A stretch of DNA of 64,000 nucleotides from Dendrophyllia cribrosa (Eukaryota; Cnidaria; Anthozoa; Scleractinia; Dendrophylliidae), in assembly GCA_024195265.1 (NCBI GenBank), contig JAJLRJ010000005.1, positions 34,853,036 to 34,917,035 of the forward strand. The letters run 5' to 3'. The position numbers and the translations under genes are program-made. Below, piece by piece: positions 8,779-18,695 of the stretch (the stretch's first letter is position 1; each line of letters begins with the position of its first letter). The notes below the pieces were generated by a model. That model did not search any database and was not told the origin of the DNA. It was given only the letters and a program-made list of their open reading frames with translations.

Positions 8779-10221
8779 ATGGCTGAAGGTGGCGAAGTCG
8801 ATCCAACTAAGACAACTGAGTAAACCCCTCTCATCCCAGACACAGGGGATGACGATGATGATTACGAGGTTGAAGTCAGTTAGGAGAAAATGCCAGAAGA
8901 AGAAAAACAACGATGGGCCAAGAGCCTCGGCGCCTTGAAAGTCCCTGACCCCAACACCACGCAGCCCTTTGAACCGCCCGCCTCATCCACCCCATATCAT
9001 CGTGGTGAACGGCACGAAATGCATACAATGCCTACAGAACAAAGTGGGCTAGATGAAACTAGACCTCTTCTTGCACAGACTCAAAGAGAAAAGGCATGGA
9101 ATACACTCAATAGGTTATATCCAGATGCTAGTTCAATAGAGCTTGATGCATATTATGACCCCAAATCTAAAAGATTAATGGTTAAAATGGCAGGCACTGG
9201 CAAAAAAGCATACCCTCTCTACACAAGAGAAATGCTTACTGGACGTGAAAGAGTAAACCCAAATCTTTCACAAGAAATCAGCTTTGCTCTTGGTAAGCCT
9301 GCAAAAAAAAAATTAGTTCAAGACAATATAGTCATAAGGGAAGAACAGCAATGATTGAAGGAGGCAGAGAAACAAGAGAAGGAAATGGAAAGGGTTGCTT
9401 TAGAACTACAAAAAGCAGCAAATGAGGTGCAAAACCTCAGAAACAGAAAAGAACAAACTCAAGCGAGGATTGACGCTCTGGAGCAGGAACACGGTTCAAG
9501 CATTGAAAATCAAGCCGAGATAGACCTCCTAAAACAGCTGAAAAAGAATCTTCAACGAGATCTTGAAAACCAGAAAAAAGAATTAGGTGACCTTCAAAAA
9601 ACACAAAAACAACGAGCCCAAGAACAGGCAAAGGCGGACAAAATCAGAACACGCCTTTCTGAGAAAACAAGAGAAAGAAACGAAATAGAAGCAGGGCTAA
9701 ACTCAACTAAACCTCTTGATGAGTTAAACGAAAGAGAAGCCGAGCTTGAACGGCAGAACGCTGAAGACAAGCTCGTCATAGAGGCTGAATACACTTCCCC
9801 CTCTGAAAGAGAAGCCGCGGAAGCCCGGGTTGATGAGCGAGAAGAAGAGCTGGCAAGGCTCAGACCACAGATTGAGGAGAGGGAACAAGCCCTGTCTTTG
9901 AGAGAGAGGGTTAGAGAAATCTTCAAGAAATACGGATGGACCTTGCAAGCGATTGTTCTGGCAGCTGGTATCACCATCAGCGCTGTGGTACTCGCCACCC
10001 TGAATGGCCTGGCAAGGGCCACCAAGGCTATTGGCAAGGGGCTTAAAGAGCTTGGCAAAAAGGCAGCCAACGCCCTGCCTGGCCTCATTGGCTCAATTGT
10101 GAGCTTCATCTTCAAAGCGGCTGGGTCGGTCATCTCCTTTCTGGGTGAGCACGCCTGGCTGCTCATCCTTGCCGTTGTGGCCTTCCTTGTTGAAAGGATC
10201 ACCAAGCGTGCGAAGTCTTGA
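8779..10221 (+). pseudogene. Coiled-coil protein with C-terminal membrane segments, element 1
   Basis: A roughly 480-codon gene of unknown function read in one frame from ATG 8779 but interrupted by TAA 8821-8823, TAG 8881-8883 and TGA 9352-9354. Order: a short acidic N-terminus, a conserved block with STPYHxGExHEMHTMP, a variable middle, a long Glu/Lys/Arg-rich coiled coil (about 9360-9920), then a hydrophobic C-terminal region with two or three membrane segments and a KRAKS tail. The element 2 homologue (22777-24136) shares the architecture. A virion surface, fibre or membrane-remodelling role is possible, but no family was recognised. Confidence 0.75.
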
Positions 10222-10225
10222 ACAC

Positions 10226-12025
10226 TTATCTCGACCAAACGAAAAGGCCTGCCAAAGCAATCGCTCCCACAGCAATGAGTGCCTTGTTTACGTGATGTGA
10301 GTCGGGCTGTGGTGTGGGTGTTGGTGTGTGTGTGGGCTGTGGTGTGGGTGTTGGGGCTGGTTGTGGTGTGGGTGTGGTCATTGGTTTGGGCGCGATGCCC
10401 TGTGCCTGTGTAGCCTGTTTATGTATAGGGTTTGATGGGTGACTGTTTGGTGGATTAATCTTTGTCGGTCCACCGTCCATGAGGCGAAGGGAGGCTTCTT
10501 TTGTGCCCAGATTAACATCATTGTTCACACCCAGCTTCATCCCTTGCGATGCCTCCTGTAGATTGTTGTTATACCCGATCACGCTCTCTGTGTTGATAAT
10601 CATGCGTGATGGCATGAGCCAGCTTCCGGGTGCTGTCGCAAAGTCTAGGCGCACTTTCGTTGCTTGGATGGCAAGCTGGTAACGCTGTACGCTTGTTGCG
10701 ATGTCGTTCAGTATTATGGCCTCCTCTAGATGGGTGAGGAATACTCTCTGCGTTTCGAACGCCCGGCCTCCTCTTCCAATGATGCTGCTGCGGGTTTTGG
10801 CTTGTGAACCAAGAATGCAGTACACAAAGCCTCGATTGATTGGTTCATACGCGCGAGCCCTGGCTGTGTTAGCCCCTGTGCGTAATTTGGCACAAAGTGC
10901 TCGAACTGGGTGTCGCCCCTTGGTCGTTGCGGACGAAAGATATTCCATTGGCGCGAAAGTTGGGGTATTTTCTGTCAGTCACGCGCTCATCATTGAACAG
11001 AGTTAGATCGGGGTCTGGATAGGTGTAATCGGTAGAGATGTTGCCCTCTCCATAAGCCCAAATGTAGACATTTCCAAGACCGTGGTTCTTGCCGTATGTG
11101 TAACGGAAGTCAGAACTGGGGTCGATACCGAACTCTATGCAAATCTTCTTGTACGCGTCGATGTTGTACTTGTTGTCTTTCTGATTGAATGGAGGGTCAT
11201 CTGGCAAAGCACTCACGCTTTGTTCCCCACCCATCTTGTAGAGTATTCGCCTTGTTGTGAAATAAACGTGAAACCGGTAAAATGACCTTAACTGTGGGGT
11301 TAGGGATAGACTGGAGTTCTTATCGAAGAGAATGTCACGCGAGATTCCGCAGCCGGTTGTTGCACACCACAGTGCGAAGGAGAGTTGTTGTGGCCAAAAA
11401 CTCATATGCGGTCCGCCGAGCCACATTCTACCGTATTTCGCGGTTGTGAATGAAATCTGTGTGTCCCTGAAGATATTTTTGTATTTCGTTGTGAAATAAT
11501 CAGTTGGCGTGACGTAAATCTTTTGCGCTTCGTCGTTCAAGATTGCGCCAATCATCATGTCTTTGTCTATTGTGGTGGGATTGACTTTTCTGGTTGCCCC
11601 ATCGATAACTGATAGGGAAAACCCTCGTCTTGATGGAGACCAAGAGCGTCTCTCATGGCTTGAGTCCAATCTTTGTGGGGCATTCTTGTAACGAGCGCCC
11701 ATGAGCCAGGGCCCTTTTTGTAAAGCACTTCCCCTGTGGCGGTTTTGCGGTCGTCGCTAAAAACTACTTGCACTTCAAAGTGTGACATATCAGCCCGCGG
11801 GAAACGGTTTTTGAAGTCTGATATCGCCTTGGCCTTGGCCGCGGCAGAGAGCTTCATTGCCTCCGGTGTTTCCATCCAGGCTAATGGATCTGGGGGTGGC
11901 TTTGACTTTACATGGCTATAGGCGTTTGGGGTTGAATAAAAAGGGGGTGGGGGTCCGTAATTGTGACCGCCGATGTTTACACCGAGTGAATTAGGATTAA
12001 ATCCAGCGGACCGTCTGCCAAACAT
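10226..12025 (-). pseudogene. Long structural-type protein with C-terminal anchor, element 1
   Basis: About 600 codons spread over three overlapping frames (10226-10948, 10869-11702, 11567-12025), so at least two frameshifts. The N-terminus starts MFGRRSAGFNPNS and is glycine/proline rich. The middle has LNDEAQKIYVTPTDYFTTKY and KYNIDAYKKICIEFGID. The C-terminal part has AFETQRVFLTHLEEAIILND, then a long Pro/Thr linker of PTPQP type and one terminal hydrophobic segment ending VWSR. Element 2 has the same gene at 24133-25937. The size, position between capsid genes and anchor suggest a minor virion protein. I do not recognise the family. Confidence 0.75.
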
Positions 12026-12071
12026 GATTGTATATATAATTACTTTTATAATTATAATTATATATACCATC
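12026..12071. promoter_or_regulatory. Divergent TATATA promoter region before penton gene, element 1
   Basis: A 46-base AT-only-like spacer between divergent start codons with TATATA near each end: gtatatataa just before the minus gene and atatatacc just before the plus gene. The element 2 counterpart (25938-25991) is arranged the same way. Confidence 0.6.
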
Positions 12072-12743
12072 ATGGTTGTGTTAACAATCGTCACACCTTC
12101 GAACCCTCACACGATCTACTTCGATCATCCACTTCCGAAACCGAGTTATATTCGTCTTGTCTCTTGCTCAATTTTCAACTCGTGGCATAATTTGAAAGAA
12201 GAAGCAAAGATTTCACCAACAAACCCTCCCCCTAATGGTTCATCACGTGGCGCAACCTTACTTCCAGTCCATCACACTATTGAGAGTTTAGCGAAAGACT
12301 TTGAAAGCCTAAAAACCCATAACAGCCGTTTAAATCTAACAATTGAAACAAACAGGCCATACGGAGCAATAGTCATTCAGAATAACAGCAGCAGTGTGAC
12401 GTTTAGTAACAATCTGGCAGAATTGCTTGGCATAAGACCTGTATTGATGCTAATAACCTTCGTCAAGCGTTTAAGGGCACCAAGCACTTACTTCATCCAC
12501 TGTGATCTGGTTGATAAAGAACAAAACCTCCTCAATGGTAAGCCTTCGACAGTTTTGGCTCGGTTTGATATTCGTGGAAAAGCTTTTGAGAAAATTCTAT
12601 ACGAGACAACACAACAGAACGTCTTGCGTGACGTCTCGTCTGGTGATTATGTAAATAGCATAACACTGTCAGTGAGGGATGAGAACAATGACCTCTTCAA
12701 CTTCAATGACGCGCCTTTGGAATTTGAAGTTGAGATAAATTAA
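12072..12743 (+). CDS. mCP: Minor capsid (penton) protein, element 1
   Basis: A 223-residue single jelly-roll protein, the likely vertex (penton) component. The start is set at ATG 12072, which follows TATATACCATC and matches the homologue at 25992. Conserved signatures are the N-terminal SNPHTIYFDHPLPKPSYIRL, the central YFIHCDLVDKEQNLLNGKPS and a C-terminal PLEFEVEIN. The last segments are typical of Polinton and adintovirus minor capsid proteins. The frame is intact. The identification is by family resemblance. Confidence 0.85.
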   Translation: MVVLTIVTPSNPHTIYFDHPLPKPSYIRLVSCSIFNSWHNLKEEAKISPTNPPPNGSSRGATLLPVHHTIESLAKDFESLKTHNSRLNLTIETNRPYGAIVIQNNSSSVTFSNNLAELLGIRPVLMLITFVKRLRAPSTYFIHCDLVDKEQNLLNGKPSTVLARFDIRGKAFEKILYETTQQNVLRDVSSGDYVNSITLSVRDENNDLFNFNDAPLEFEVEIN

Positions 12744-12765
12744 AAATCATATATATACCCACACC

Positions 12766-13452
12766 ATGAGTTCTGCCAATGTGCTTCCATCGGCCCCCGA
12801 ATACAGCGATACACAACCACTCTGCCCTATGCGTGAGATCACTCAAATCAATGCAGAAGATTTCCGGCTCAAAAAGATTTCTGACTTTCTTAAGGAGTTG
12901 TCTGACGAAGCCGAGCATTACCGTCAGGTCGCAAAGAAATATAAACGAACCCAATCCTTAGTTCATTACTCGGCGGTTGGACTGGGGTCACTTTCTGTTG
13001 GGCTGTCATCAGGGGCCCATGCTACTGCATTGACTGGGTTCGGAATTGTTGCAAGCCCCGCACTTGTCGGCGTTGCGACGCTTTGTGGGCTGTCCTCAGT
13101 TGGTTTTACAGCTGCCAACAAACGGTTAGAGCGGAAAGTGACCAAACACTAGAATATCTATACACTGGCAATGGCTAAACGCAACTCTGTCAATGAACTG
13201 GTCTCAAAGGCTCTGGAAGACAAGAGGATCAGTGATGCAGAATTCACCATAATTACTCGTGAGGTGGAAAAATATCACGAACTCAAAGCTGCAATCAGGG
13301 ATGGTGTTAAGGCAAAAAAAGACGTTGGCCCTCAAACACAAGCTCCAGACCTCGAGAAACTCAAAAACGAACTTCGCAAGGAAGTCAAACAAGAGTTTCA
13401 AAAAAAGATAAGTCTTCTCACCGCAGCATCCAAGTCCGATTTGAGAAATTAA
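12766..13452 (+). pseudogene. Membrane protein F, element 1 (one in-frame stop)
   Basis: A gene of unknown function with an acidic N-terminus, a helical segment (FRLKKISDFLKELSDEAEHY), two hydrophobic glycine-rich segments (about residues 68-115) and a long charged C-terminal coiled region. An in-frame TAG at 13150-13152 replaces the glutamate codon seen in element 2. The frame then continues to 13452. Element 2 (26683-27369) is open at this point but has its own stop further on. It lies just downstream of the penton gene with TATATACC before the ATG. Confidence 0.75.
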
Positions 13453-13527
13453 ATTCTGGCTTTAACCTACAAATCTTGAGGGATAAATCCTTTGCGTCCA
13501 ATTGAATACACAACACGGTGTATATCC

Positions 13528-14226
13528 ATGGAGAAGTTCGCTAAACAACTGGTTGAAGTTCGGTCCTTGGACATTAAAGGCGAATACAAAGCCATACTCG
13601 ATGAGCTTGATAAAGAATACAAGTTTATCCTCCTGCGCTCACTCGACAACTACACCAAGGAAATACGGCGTTCAAACCTACCAGAACGCCTTCATCTCAT
13701 CAAGGAGTGTCTTTCTCCCGAGGCACAATACCATCACAACCCACACTTACCTTTCACCCTTTGGAATGAAAGGATAAAAGCTTGCCAAAACTGCAAAGGC
13801 AAAATAACCCTCAGGATGTTTTCATCAGAACTTTGCTGTGAGGACTGCGGGCTCTTAGAGCCTCTGGATGGTGTGACCTTTGATTATAACGAGCTCTATG
13901 GTGGTGATTACAAAATTACAAGAAAAAGAATGCCCACCAAACGCTACAACTTCAAAATCTATCTCAACAAACATCTGAAAATTTGTGAACCCTACGTCTG
14001 CTTGTCCTCCGAAGAAATACAACATGTAAATGATTCCTTCAAATTAATCGAAGAACATCTACCAGAAAGAATCTCTATGCCATTTGTAGCCCACAAAATC
14101 TTGGATGCGATAAAAGGGCCACAACGGCTTGTCAATTACTTCCGGCTACAAGTCCCAGAAAAATCAATGTGTAAGCACGAACAAAACTGGAAGATCATGC
14201 TTGAAAAGATGGGTCACGTTGAGTGA
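13528..14226 (+). CDS. VLTF3-like late transcription factor, element 1
   Basis: A 232-residue protein with a zinc ribbon (CQNCKGK ... CCEDCG, about residues 88-113) followed by a helical region. The layout matches poxvirus late transcription factor 3-like proteins found in large DNA viruses and Polintons, which activate late genes. The start is set at the internal ATG 13528 because GTGTATATCC lies directly before it. Compared with the element 2 copy (28011-28937), about 75 residues are missing after the zinc ribbon, so it may be an internally deleted version. Its 3' end overlaps the convergent zinc-finger gene by 13 bases. Confidence 0.72.
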   Translation: MEKFAKQLVEVRSLDIKGEYKAILDELDKEYKFILLRSLDNYTKEIRRSNLPERLHLIKECLSPEAQYHHNPHLPFTLWNERIKACQNCKGKITLRMFSSELCCEDCGLLEPLDGVTFDYNELYGGDYKITRKRMPTKRYNFKIYLNKHLKICEPYVCLSSEEIQHVNDSFKLIEEHLPERISMPFVAHKILDAIKGPQRLVNYFRLQVPEKSMCKHEQNWKIMLEKMGHVE

Positions 14227-14603
14227 GCACTTGGGCCGTCATAATCTTCCTCGTCATCACTGCCGATATCTGTATGCAGTAATGCCCACTGTATACATCT
14301 ATAAGGCGGCATGCCAGGACAAATGGCTCGGTGTCTGCCCATGTCCGCTTCTGGTGAGAAGAGTTCTCGACATTTATCACATGTTTGTGAAGTAAATATA
14401 GGGAAATAGCAATCGTTTTGCCAGTGATAATGATTTTTTATTGAACGGCATACAGATTTCATCCTGCATTGATGAAGGGGCCTTGCAGCCAATTCAAGGA
14501 TGTAATCTTGAATCATGTCTGGCAAATAATCCCAATGAGATTCACCAAAAGACAGTTGCTCCATTGGCTCTGTTGAGGTATAGACTGGGGTATGTTTTTT
14601 CAA
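14214..14603 (-). CDS. Zinc-finger protein with F-box-like segment, element 1 (probably 5' truncated)
   Basis: A 129-residue frame homologous to the right-end gene of element 2 (30064-30587). It has an F-box-like helix start (WDYLPDMIQDYILE), a single C2H2-like finger (CDKCRELFSPEADMGRHRAIC minus its last residue) and a very acidic tail (GSDDEEDYDGPSAH). Its N-terminal 28 residues differ from the element 2 protein and overlap the 3' end of the nuclease gene, suggesting loss of the original 5' end. In element 2 the same gene lies on the other side of the nuclease, so this locus was rearranged. A viral F-box-type adaptor is only a guess. Confidence 0.55.
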   Translation of the reverse strand: MKKHTPVYTSTEPMEQLSFGESHWDYLPDMIQDYILELAARPLHQCRMKSVCRSIKNHYHWQNDCYFPIFTSQTCDKCRELFSPEADMGRHRAICPGMPPYRCIQWALLHTDIGSDDEEDYDGPSAHST

Positions 14604-15717
14604 TTGACTCCATTTTTGAGTTTAAGAAGGCTTCCAACACTGCACTGTCATCATCCAAATTGTTTGGAACTGTTTTAACAGGGGCGGTTTGTTGGATGCT
14701 TTTCTCTTCAGAGTGTTCTGTTATCTTTTTTCGAAGGCTTGCCAAGCTGTTATGAAAACGCTCGACTGACGTTTGAATATTGCTAAAAAAGTTTGGTTGC
14801 TTTGGCGCCCAAATCTCAGTTATATCCAGGAGCTTCCAGGCGAACATAGCCACTGGTTTAGGGCCTTCTGAACCCTCTGAAAACACTTTTTGCATATGAG
14901 CGTAACGCAAAAACTCCTCATCTTCGTCCTGTTTTTTAAACGACATCCTTACAGCACCATAACAACACCATATGTCCTTCTCCGCAATGGAAGACATAAT
15001 TCTCTCAAATAATTGTTTTGATTTGAGTGAACCGACATCGATGATTGTCTTTTGATTTCTTGTTATCGTCCGTTTGCTAAATAAATAACAAACTCCCCAC
15101 GCAAGCGTTGTGTCACACTTCGTTTTGAACTTGTTTCCTCCGTTTAGAAACTGGTTGTGTGTCAGACTTGGTTCAAGCTGGTTTAAAGAGCACAATCTGA
15201 AATAGCCGTCAACAAACAAGCCTTTGTTTACCATATCACCACTCAAAGCAAGACCTGTTTGTATCTGATCGCTATAATAGCCAGGAATTCTGTTCATGGC
15301 TATTTTCCGCTTGAACGGACATTTAAACTCTAACAAGCTTAAGCCGTTATCTTTGTCTAGAAAATATCCGTCTGGACTGCAAGTGACCTTTCGATAAAGT
15401 GGATGATCTCTTGCTAGATTAAGAGAGATGCTGTGACCAAAAACGGAAACAGAATGTTTTTGCTCAAAATACTTGCGTATAATCGGCTCGAACAGATTGC
15501 CCCAGGTACAAGCAGCATTGTTGAGCATATGTGTTGGCTGTATGTTCTTCATGAGCAAACTTTGCCGTGATTCAAACGGCGACGATCCTGTCAAGGAAGA
15601 GATCTCTGATGCACCGATGGAGTTTTGTCTGGCTCTCACCCAGTCGGCGCTCGTTTGTTTCAGACCAGTGTTTCTCGATTTGAGAAAGTTCATGAACATT
15701 TGTGTTGTCGCCATCAT
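14542..15717 (-). CDS. YqaJ-type PD-(D/E)XK nuclease, element 1
   Basis: A 391-residue protein resembling lambda exonuclease/YqaJ viral recombinases, which resect DNA ends during viral recombination. Visible motifs are RARQNSIGASEISSLTGSSPF near the N-terminus (minus its last residue), NLFEPIIRKYFE, the catalytic SPDGYF and LLEFKCPFKR, then YYSDQIQTGLALS. The start is set at the paired ATG codons at 15717. The stop of the upstream C2H2 gene overlaps this start as ATGA. An ACCAATTGAA-type motif lies about 20-35 bases upstream (15738-15752). Confidence 0.82.
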   Translation of the reverse strand: MMATTQMFMNFLKSRNTGLKQTSADWVRARQNSIGASEISSLTGSSPFESRQSLLMKNIQPTHMLNNAACTWGNLFEPIIRKYFEQKHSVSVFGHSISLNLARDHPLYRKVTCSPDGYFLDKDNGLSLLEFKCPFKRKIAMNRIPGYYSDQIQTGLALSGDMVNKGLFVDGYFRLCSLNQLEPSLTHNQFLNGGNKFKTKCDTTLAWGVCYLFSKRTITRNQKTIIDVGSLKSKQLFERIMSSIAEKDIWCCYGAVRMSFKKQDEDEEFLRYAHMQKVFSEGSEGPKPVAMFAWKLLDITEIWAPKQPNFFSNIQTSVERFHNSLASLRKKITEHSEEKSIQQTAPVKTVPNNLDDDSAVLEAFLNSKMESIEKTYPSLYLNRANGATVFW

Positions 15718-16253
15718 TGATATGTAAAAGGTAAAGGTTTTTTCAATTGGTAATAACCACACAACTCTGTTTGAAAAGCTGCGAGTGATGTCTTGCCTTC
15801 GATGAAATCAGAAACAAAGCTCGAATCTCGGATCCTGGGTAAGGGGTCGAGAGTCTCCAGGCTTTTGTTTGTCAGATGTTCTTGTTCTTGCTCGTCAAGC
15901 CAGGCATTCAGATCGTGCTGGCTAAGGTTTGCAAAAACATCTTGAACAACCTCACGCTGTATAAAAACTCGAGGGTTGCTTTTTGCGGGAGGGCAACCAT
16001 TTCTTAAGTGTCTGGAAACCGTTTGTCTACACAATCTTCGATTGCAGCCGAGACAAAGCTCTTTCGGTCGTGGTTCTGTTCGCAGATTCTTACAAGCGTA
16101 TTTTTGATGCTCAACAAGCGAGTGCCCCTGTGTAAAGTTTAAACCACAATGTCTGCAAGGATTGTATTCGAACGTCCCTTTGTTCTTTGCATATAAGTCA
16201 TCACCTTCTTTCAACTCAATTCCCCTCATTTTCAAAAACGCAACGGCAGTCAT
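15714..16253 (-). CDS. C2H2 zinc-finger protein, element 1
   Basis: About 179 residues from ATG 16253. It has one clear C2H2 finger (CRHCGLNFTQGHSLVEHQ, then KYAC) and a second zinc-binding candidate (CLGCNRRLCRQTVSRHLRNGC, minus one end residue, about 30 residues later), followed by a polar tail. It is the last gene before the right terminal palindrome of element 1, and the ACCAATTGAAGAAA motif lies about 50 bases upstream of the start. Element 2 has no copy at this position. Probably a DNA- or RNA-binding regulator. No precise family recognised. Confidence 0.68.
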   Translation of the reverse strand: MTAVAFLKMRGIELKEGDDLYAKNKGTFEYNPCRHCGLNFTQGHSLVEHQKYACKNLRTEPRPKELCLGCNRRLCRQTVSRHLRNGCPPAKSNPRVFIQREVVQDVFANLSQHDLNAWLDEQEQEHLTNKSLETLDPLPRIRDSSFVSDFIEGKTSLAAFQTELCGYYQLKKPLPFTYQ

Positions 16254-16300
16254 TGGTTCGTTGACGAGGGGTATTGTCACCTTTATATGGGGTGTAGGGA

Positions 16301-16314
16301 TTTCTTCAATTGGT
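16301..16314 (-). promoter_or_regulatory. ACCAATTGAAGAAA motif, right end of element 1
   Basis: On the minus strand this reads ACCAATTGAAGAAA and lies upstream of the C2H2 gene. The same motif (one or two changes) occurs before the nuclease genes, before the right-end gene of element 2 and before the polymerase of element 3. It is proposed as an early-class promoter element. Confidence 0.55.
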
Positions 16315-16397
16315 TATGTCTCGCTTGCCGTTGCGGGCGGGCTCGGGAAAAAACGCATTTGGCCCCCTCTTACGGGGGTTGAGGGAGGGGTATCCAG

Positions 16398-16524
16398 AGT
16401 AGTGGGTAGAGAGGAACGTCAAATACGGTTTTTTCAAACCCCTAAATAAGCGGGCCGAACGCGTGAGGACCGCTTATTTGGGGGTTTGAAAAAACCGTAT
16501 TTGACTGCCTCTCTACCCACTACT
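16398..16524. repeat. Terminal palindrome, right end of element 1
   Basis: A 127-bp imperfect palindrome: a 56-bp left arm (16398-16453), a 16-base loop, and a 55-bp right arm (16470-16524). Its outer ends are AGTAGT and ACTACT, like the palindromes at 30658 and 59697. The loop region (GGCCGAACGCGTGAGG) resembles that of element 2 in the same orientation, marking it as the right end. The next base right of it is element 2 polymerase sequence. Confidence 0.88.
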
Positions 16525-17684
16525 TCGGTTACATCCTCGAGGTTGATCTTGAGTACCCAGAGGAGCTGCACGACGAGCACAACGCTTATCCTCTAGCCCC
16601 AGAAAAGCAGATCGTCCCAAAGTCATGGATGTCACCCTACCAAAAAGCCTTGGTACAGGGGCAGCCAGAAGACAAGACACAGAAGCTGCTCCTTACCCTA
16701 CGCGATAAATTCCGGTACGTGTTGCATTACAGAGCCCTCCAGCAGTACCTGGATCTTGGAATGAAGTTGAGGAAAATCCACAAAATCCTCAAGTTCGAGC
16801 AGAGGGCGTGGATGGGGCCATACATCTCCCTGAACACCGAGCTCAGGAAGAAGGCCATGAACAACTCATGAACAACTCCGTCTTCGGTAAGACAATGGAG
16901 AAGCTCAGAAATCGAATTGACATGAAGCTTGTCCGACCGCACGAGCGAGACAAGATAAGAAAGCTTATCGCAAGCCCACTGTTTTCTAGGGCAGCGGTCT
17001 TTGGAACCAACCTGGCGGGGATCCAGATGCAGAGGGAGAAAATCCTCTTCAACCGACCAGTCTACACAGGCATGTGCATCCTTGATCTCTCAAAAACACT
17101 GATGTACGACTTCTACTACAACCATCTCAAGCTGAAGTACGGTCCGCGAGTAGACCTACTCTACACAGACACCGACTCCCTACTCCTTGAGATCAAGACG
17201 GAGGATGTCTACAAAGACATGGAGAACCTTCGGGACGAACTCTACGACACAAGTGACTATCCCAAGGACCATCCACTCCACAGCCAAGAAGGTCATCGGC
17301 AAGATGAAGGACGAGTGCGAGGGTGTGCCTATCTCAGAGGTAATCTGTCTTCGCTCGAAGATGTACAGCATCTTGAAAGACGACAGCAAGTGTATTAAGA
17401 AGAAGGACAAGGACGGCAAAGAAATCAAAGCTTAGCTGGACATCAAGAAAGCAAAGGGCACCACCAAGGTTGTCACAAAGAAAGAGATCACCCACCAGAA
17501 CTACAAGGACGCCCTCTTCGACCAGCGAACCTTCAAGCACGGGATGGACAGGATACGAAGCAAAGGCCACCAGATCTTCGGTGAGCATCTCACCAAGACA
17601 ACACTTTCCCCCTTTGACTCCAAGCGCTGGATCAAGGATGATGGTGTCCACACGCTGGCATATGGACACAAAGACATACACTAG
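16525..17684 (+). pseudogene. POLB: Family B DNA polymerase fragment, element 2 (5' truncated)
   Basis: The C-terminal third of a protein-primed polymerase of the same subfamily as element 3. It starts abruptly at the edge of element 1's palindrome with YILEVDLEYPEEL. NSVFGKTMEKL (about 16865) and the catalytic YTDTDSLLLE (about 17163) are present. The fragment crosses several frames: breaks near 16860 and 17285, and an in-frame TAG near 17433 where element 3 has lysine. The missing N-terminal two thirds are expected on the other side of element 1, outside this window, if element 1 inserted here. It ends six bases before the convergent integrase. Confidence 0.9.
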
Positions 17685-17690
17685 CCCGCG

Positions 17691-18683
17691 CTAGAGCCTA
17701 GCTGGTGGTAATTGAGTGCCCGGCGGCACAACTATCAACTCCTCACGAACAAACCCCCTCTTAGGACCATCGTAAAGGTAGTACACCACTGGTTCATTCG
17801 GCTTGGTGACAACTCTCTCAACGTTATAGACCTTCAATGACCAGATGGGATCAGTCGCACGCCTCCCGCCCCCTTCTAGCTCGCCAGGGTAGTACAGATA
17901 TCTCACACTCACCCGGGGAGGGAGCTTCTTCTCCTTTTCCCCCACAGGCCTAGCATATGGTGTCGCAGGCTTGGCAGAAACGGCTTTCTCTTTGATCGCA
18001 TCCTTTGTCTTCTTGCCAGTCAATCTTGTCACTTCATTGTTTAATGCCGATACAACGTCTGGCAGCCTTCGTACCCATTCAGTCGACCTCTGACCAGAGG
18101 GAAGGCGCATTTCAACCGCATACTGGTGCCCAAACAACCTTTCCGCTAGGGTTCGGTTGAATCTTTCAACTATCGCTTGGTCTCTGTGGATATCAACCCG
18201 CCCGCGACGAATGGCCGTTTTGTTATCCTCCATAGCCTTCGTAACAGCACCCATAAACTCTTTCCAAGGGTCAACCTGCAACAGTTGTGGCCATTTCAAA
18301 GGTCCGCGTCTGTAAATCTTCTGAAAGGCCTTTGAAACCTCTAGAGACTCTTTCGAAGTCAAGGGCTCTGCTGCTTTGTAGCGGCTAGCCACATCAACAA
18401 CCGTCAAACAATATTTGTAAACCTTCCTCCCACGAAGAAGTTTGTCGTGTGGTAAAAAAAGTAGATCTGCTTGATGCACCGCATTGGGCGTGAAGACATC
18501 AAACTTTGGCCGAGGGATATAGCGTGGCGCTGGGAGGTAAACTTGCCAAAGAGCTTGTTTGACGAGCCACTTTTTTGCGACCTCATCAGAGACCTTGGCT
18601 GCTGCAGCTAGCTTTTTGACCGCGGTAAGACCTTTCCAGTAGCCTTTAGGACTGTAATAGATCTTTGATAATTTAGCATCCAT
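17691..18683 (-). CDS. INT: Retroviral-type DDE integrase, element 2 (intact)
   Basis: A complete 330-residue integrase. The acidic triad is D73 (in HQADLLF), D138 (in LLQVDPWKEF) and E173 (in AIVERFNRTL), giving 34 residues between the second and third positions, the classic DD35E spacing. The C-terminal 100 residues are basic with the strand-rich motif SVRYLYYPGELE. It starts MDAKLSKIYYSPKGYW, the basis for placing the start and early stop in element 1. CATATAA lies just before the ATG. This is the only full-length integrase frame in the window. Confidence 0.95.
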   Translation of the reverse strand: MDAKLSKIYYSPKGYWKGLTAVKKLAAAAKVSDEVAKKWLVKQALWQVYLPAPRYIPRPKFDVFTPNAVHQADLLFLPHDKLLRGRKVYKYCLTVVDVASRYKAAEPLTSKESLEVSKAFQKIYRRGPLKWPQLLQVDPWKEFMGAVTKAMEDNKTAIRRGRVDIHRDQAIVERFNRTLAERLFGHQYAVEMRLPSGQRSTEWVRRLPDVVSALNNEVTRLTGKKTKDAIKEKAVSAKPATPYARPVGEKEKKLPPRVSVRYLYYPGELEGGGRRATDPIWSLKVYNVERVVTKPNEPVVYYLYDGPKRGFVREELIVVPPGTQLPPARL

Positions 18684-18695
18684 TTATATGAGGTT

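Noticed and set aside
9594..10238. 214-codon minus-strand frame opposite the coiled-coil gene
   Set aside because: Serine/arginine-rich composition is what a Glu/Lys-rich coiled coil gives in reverse; it is not conserved in element 2.
1..17684. Idea that the many in-frame stops reflect stop-codon reassignment or readthrough
   Set aside because: All three stop codons occur, at different sites in each copy, alongside frameshifts and an active-site loss; ordinary decay explains them better.
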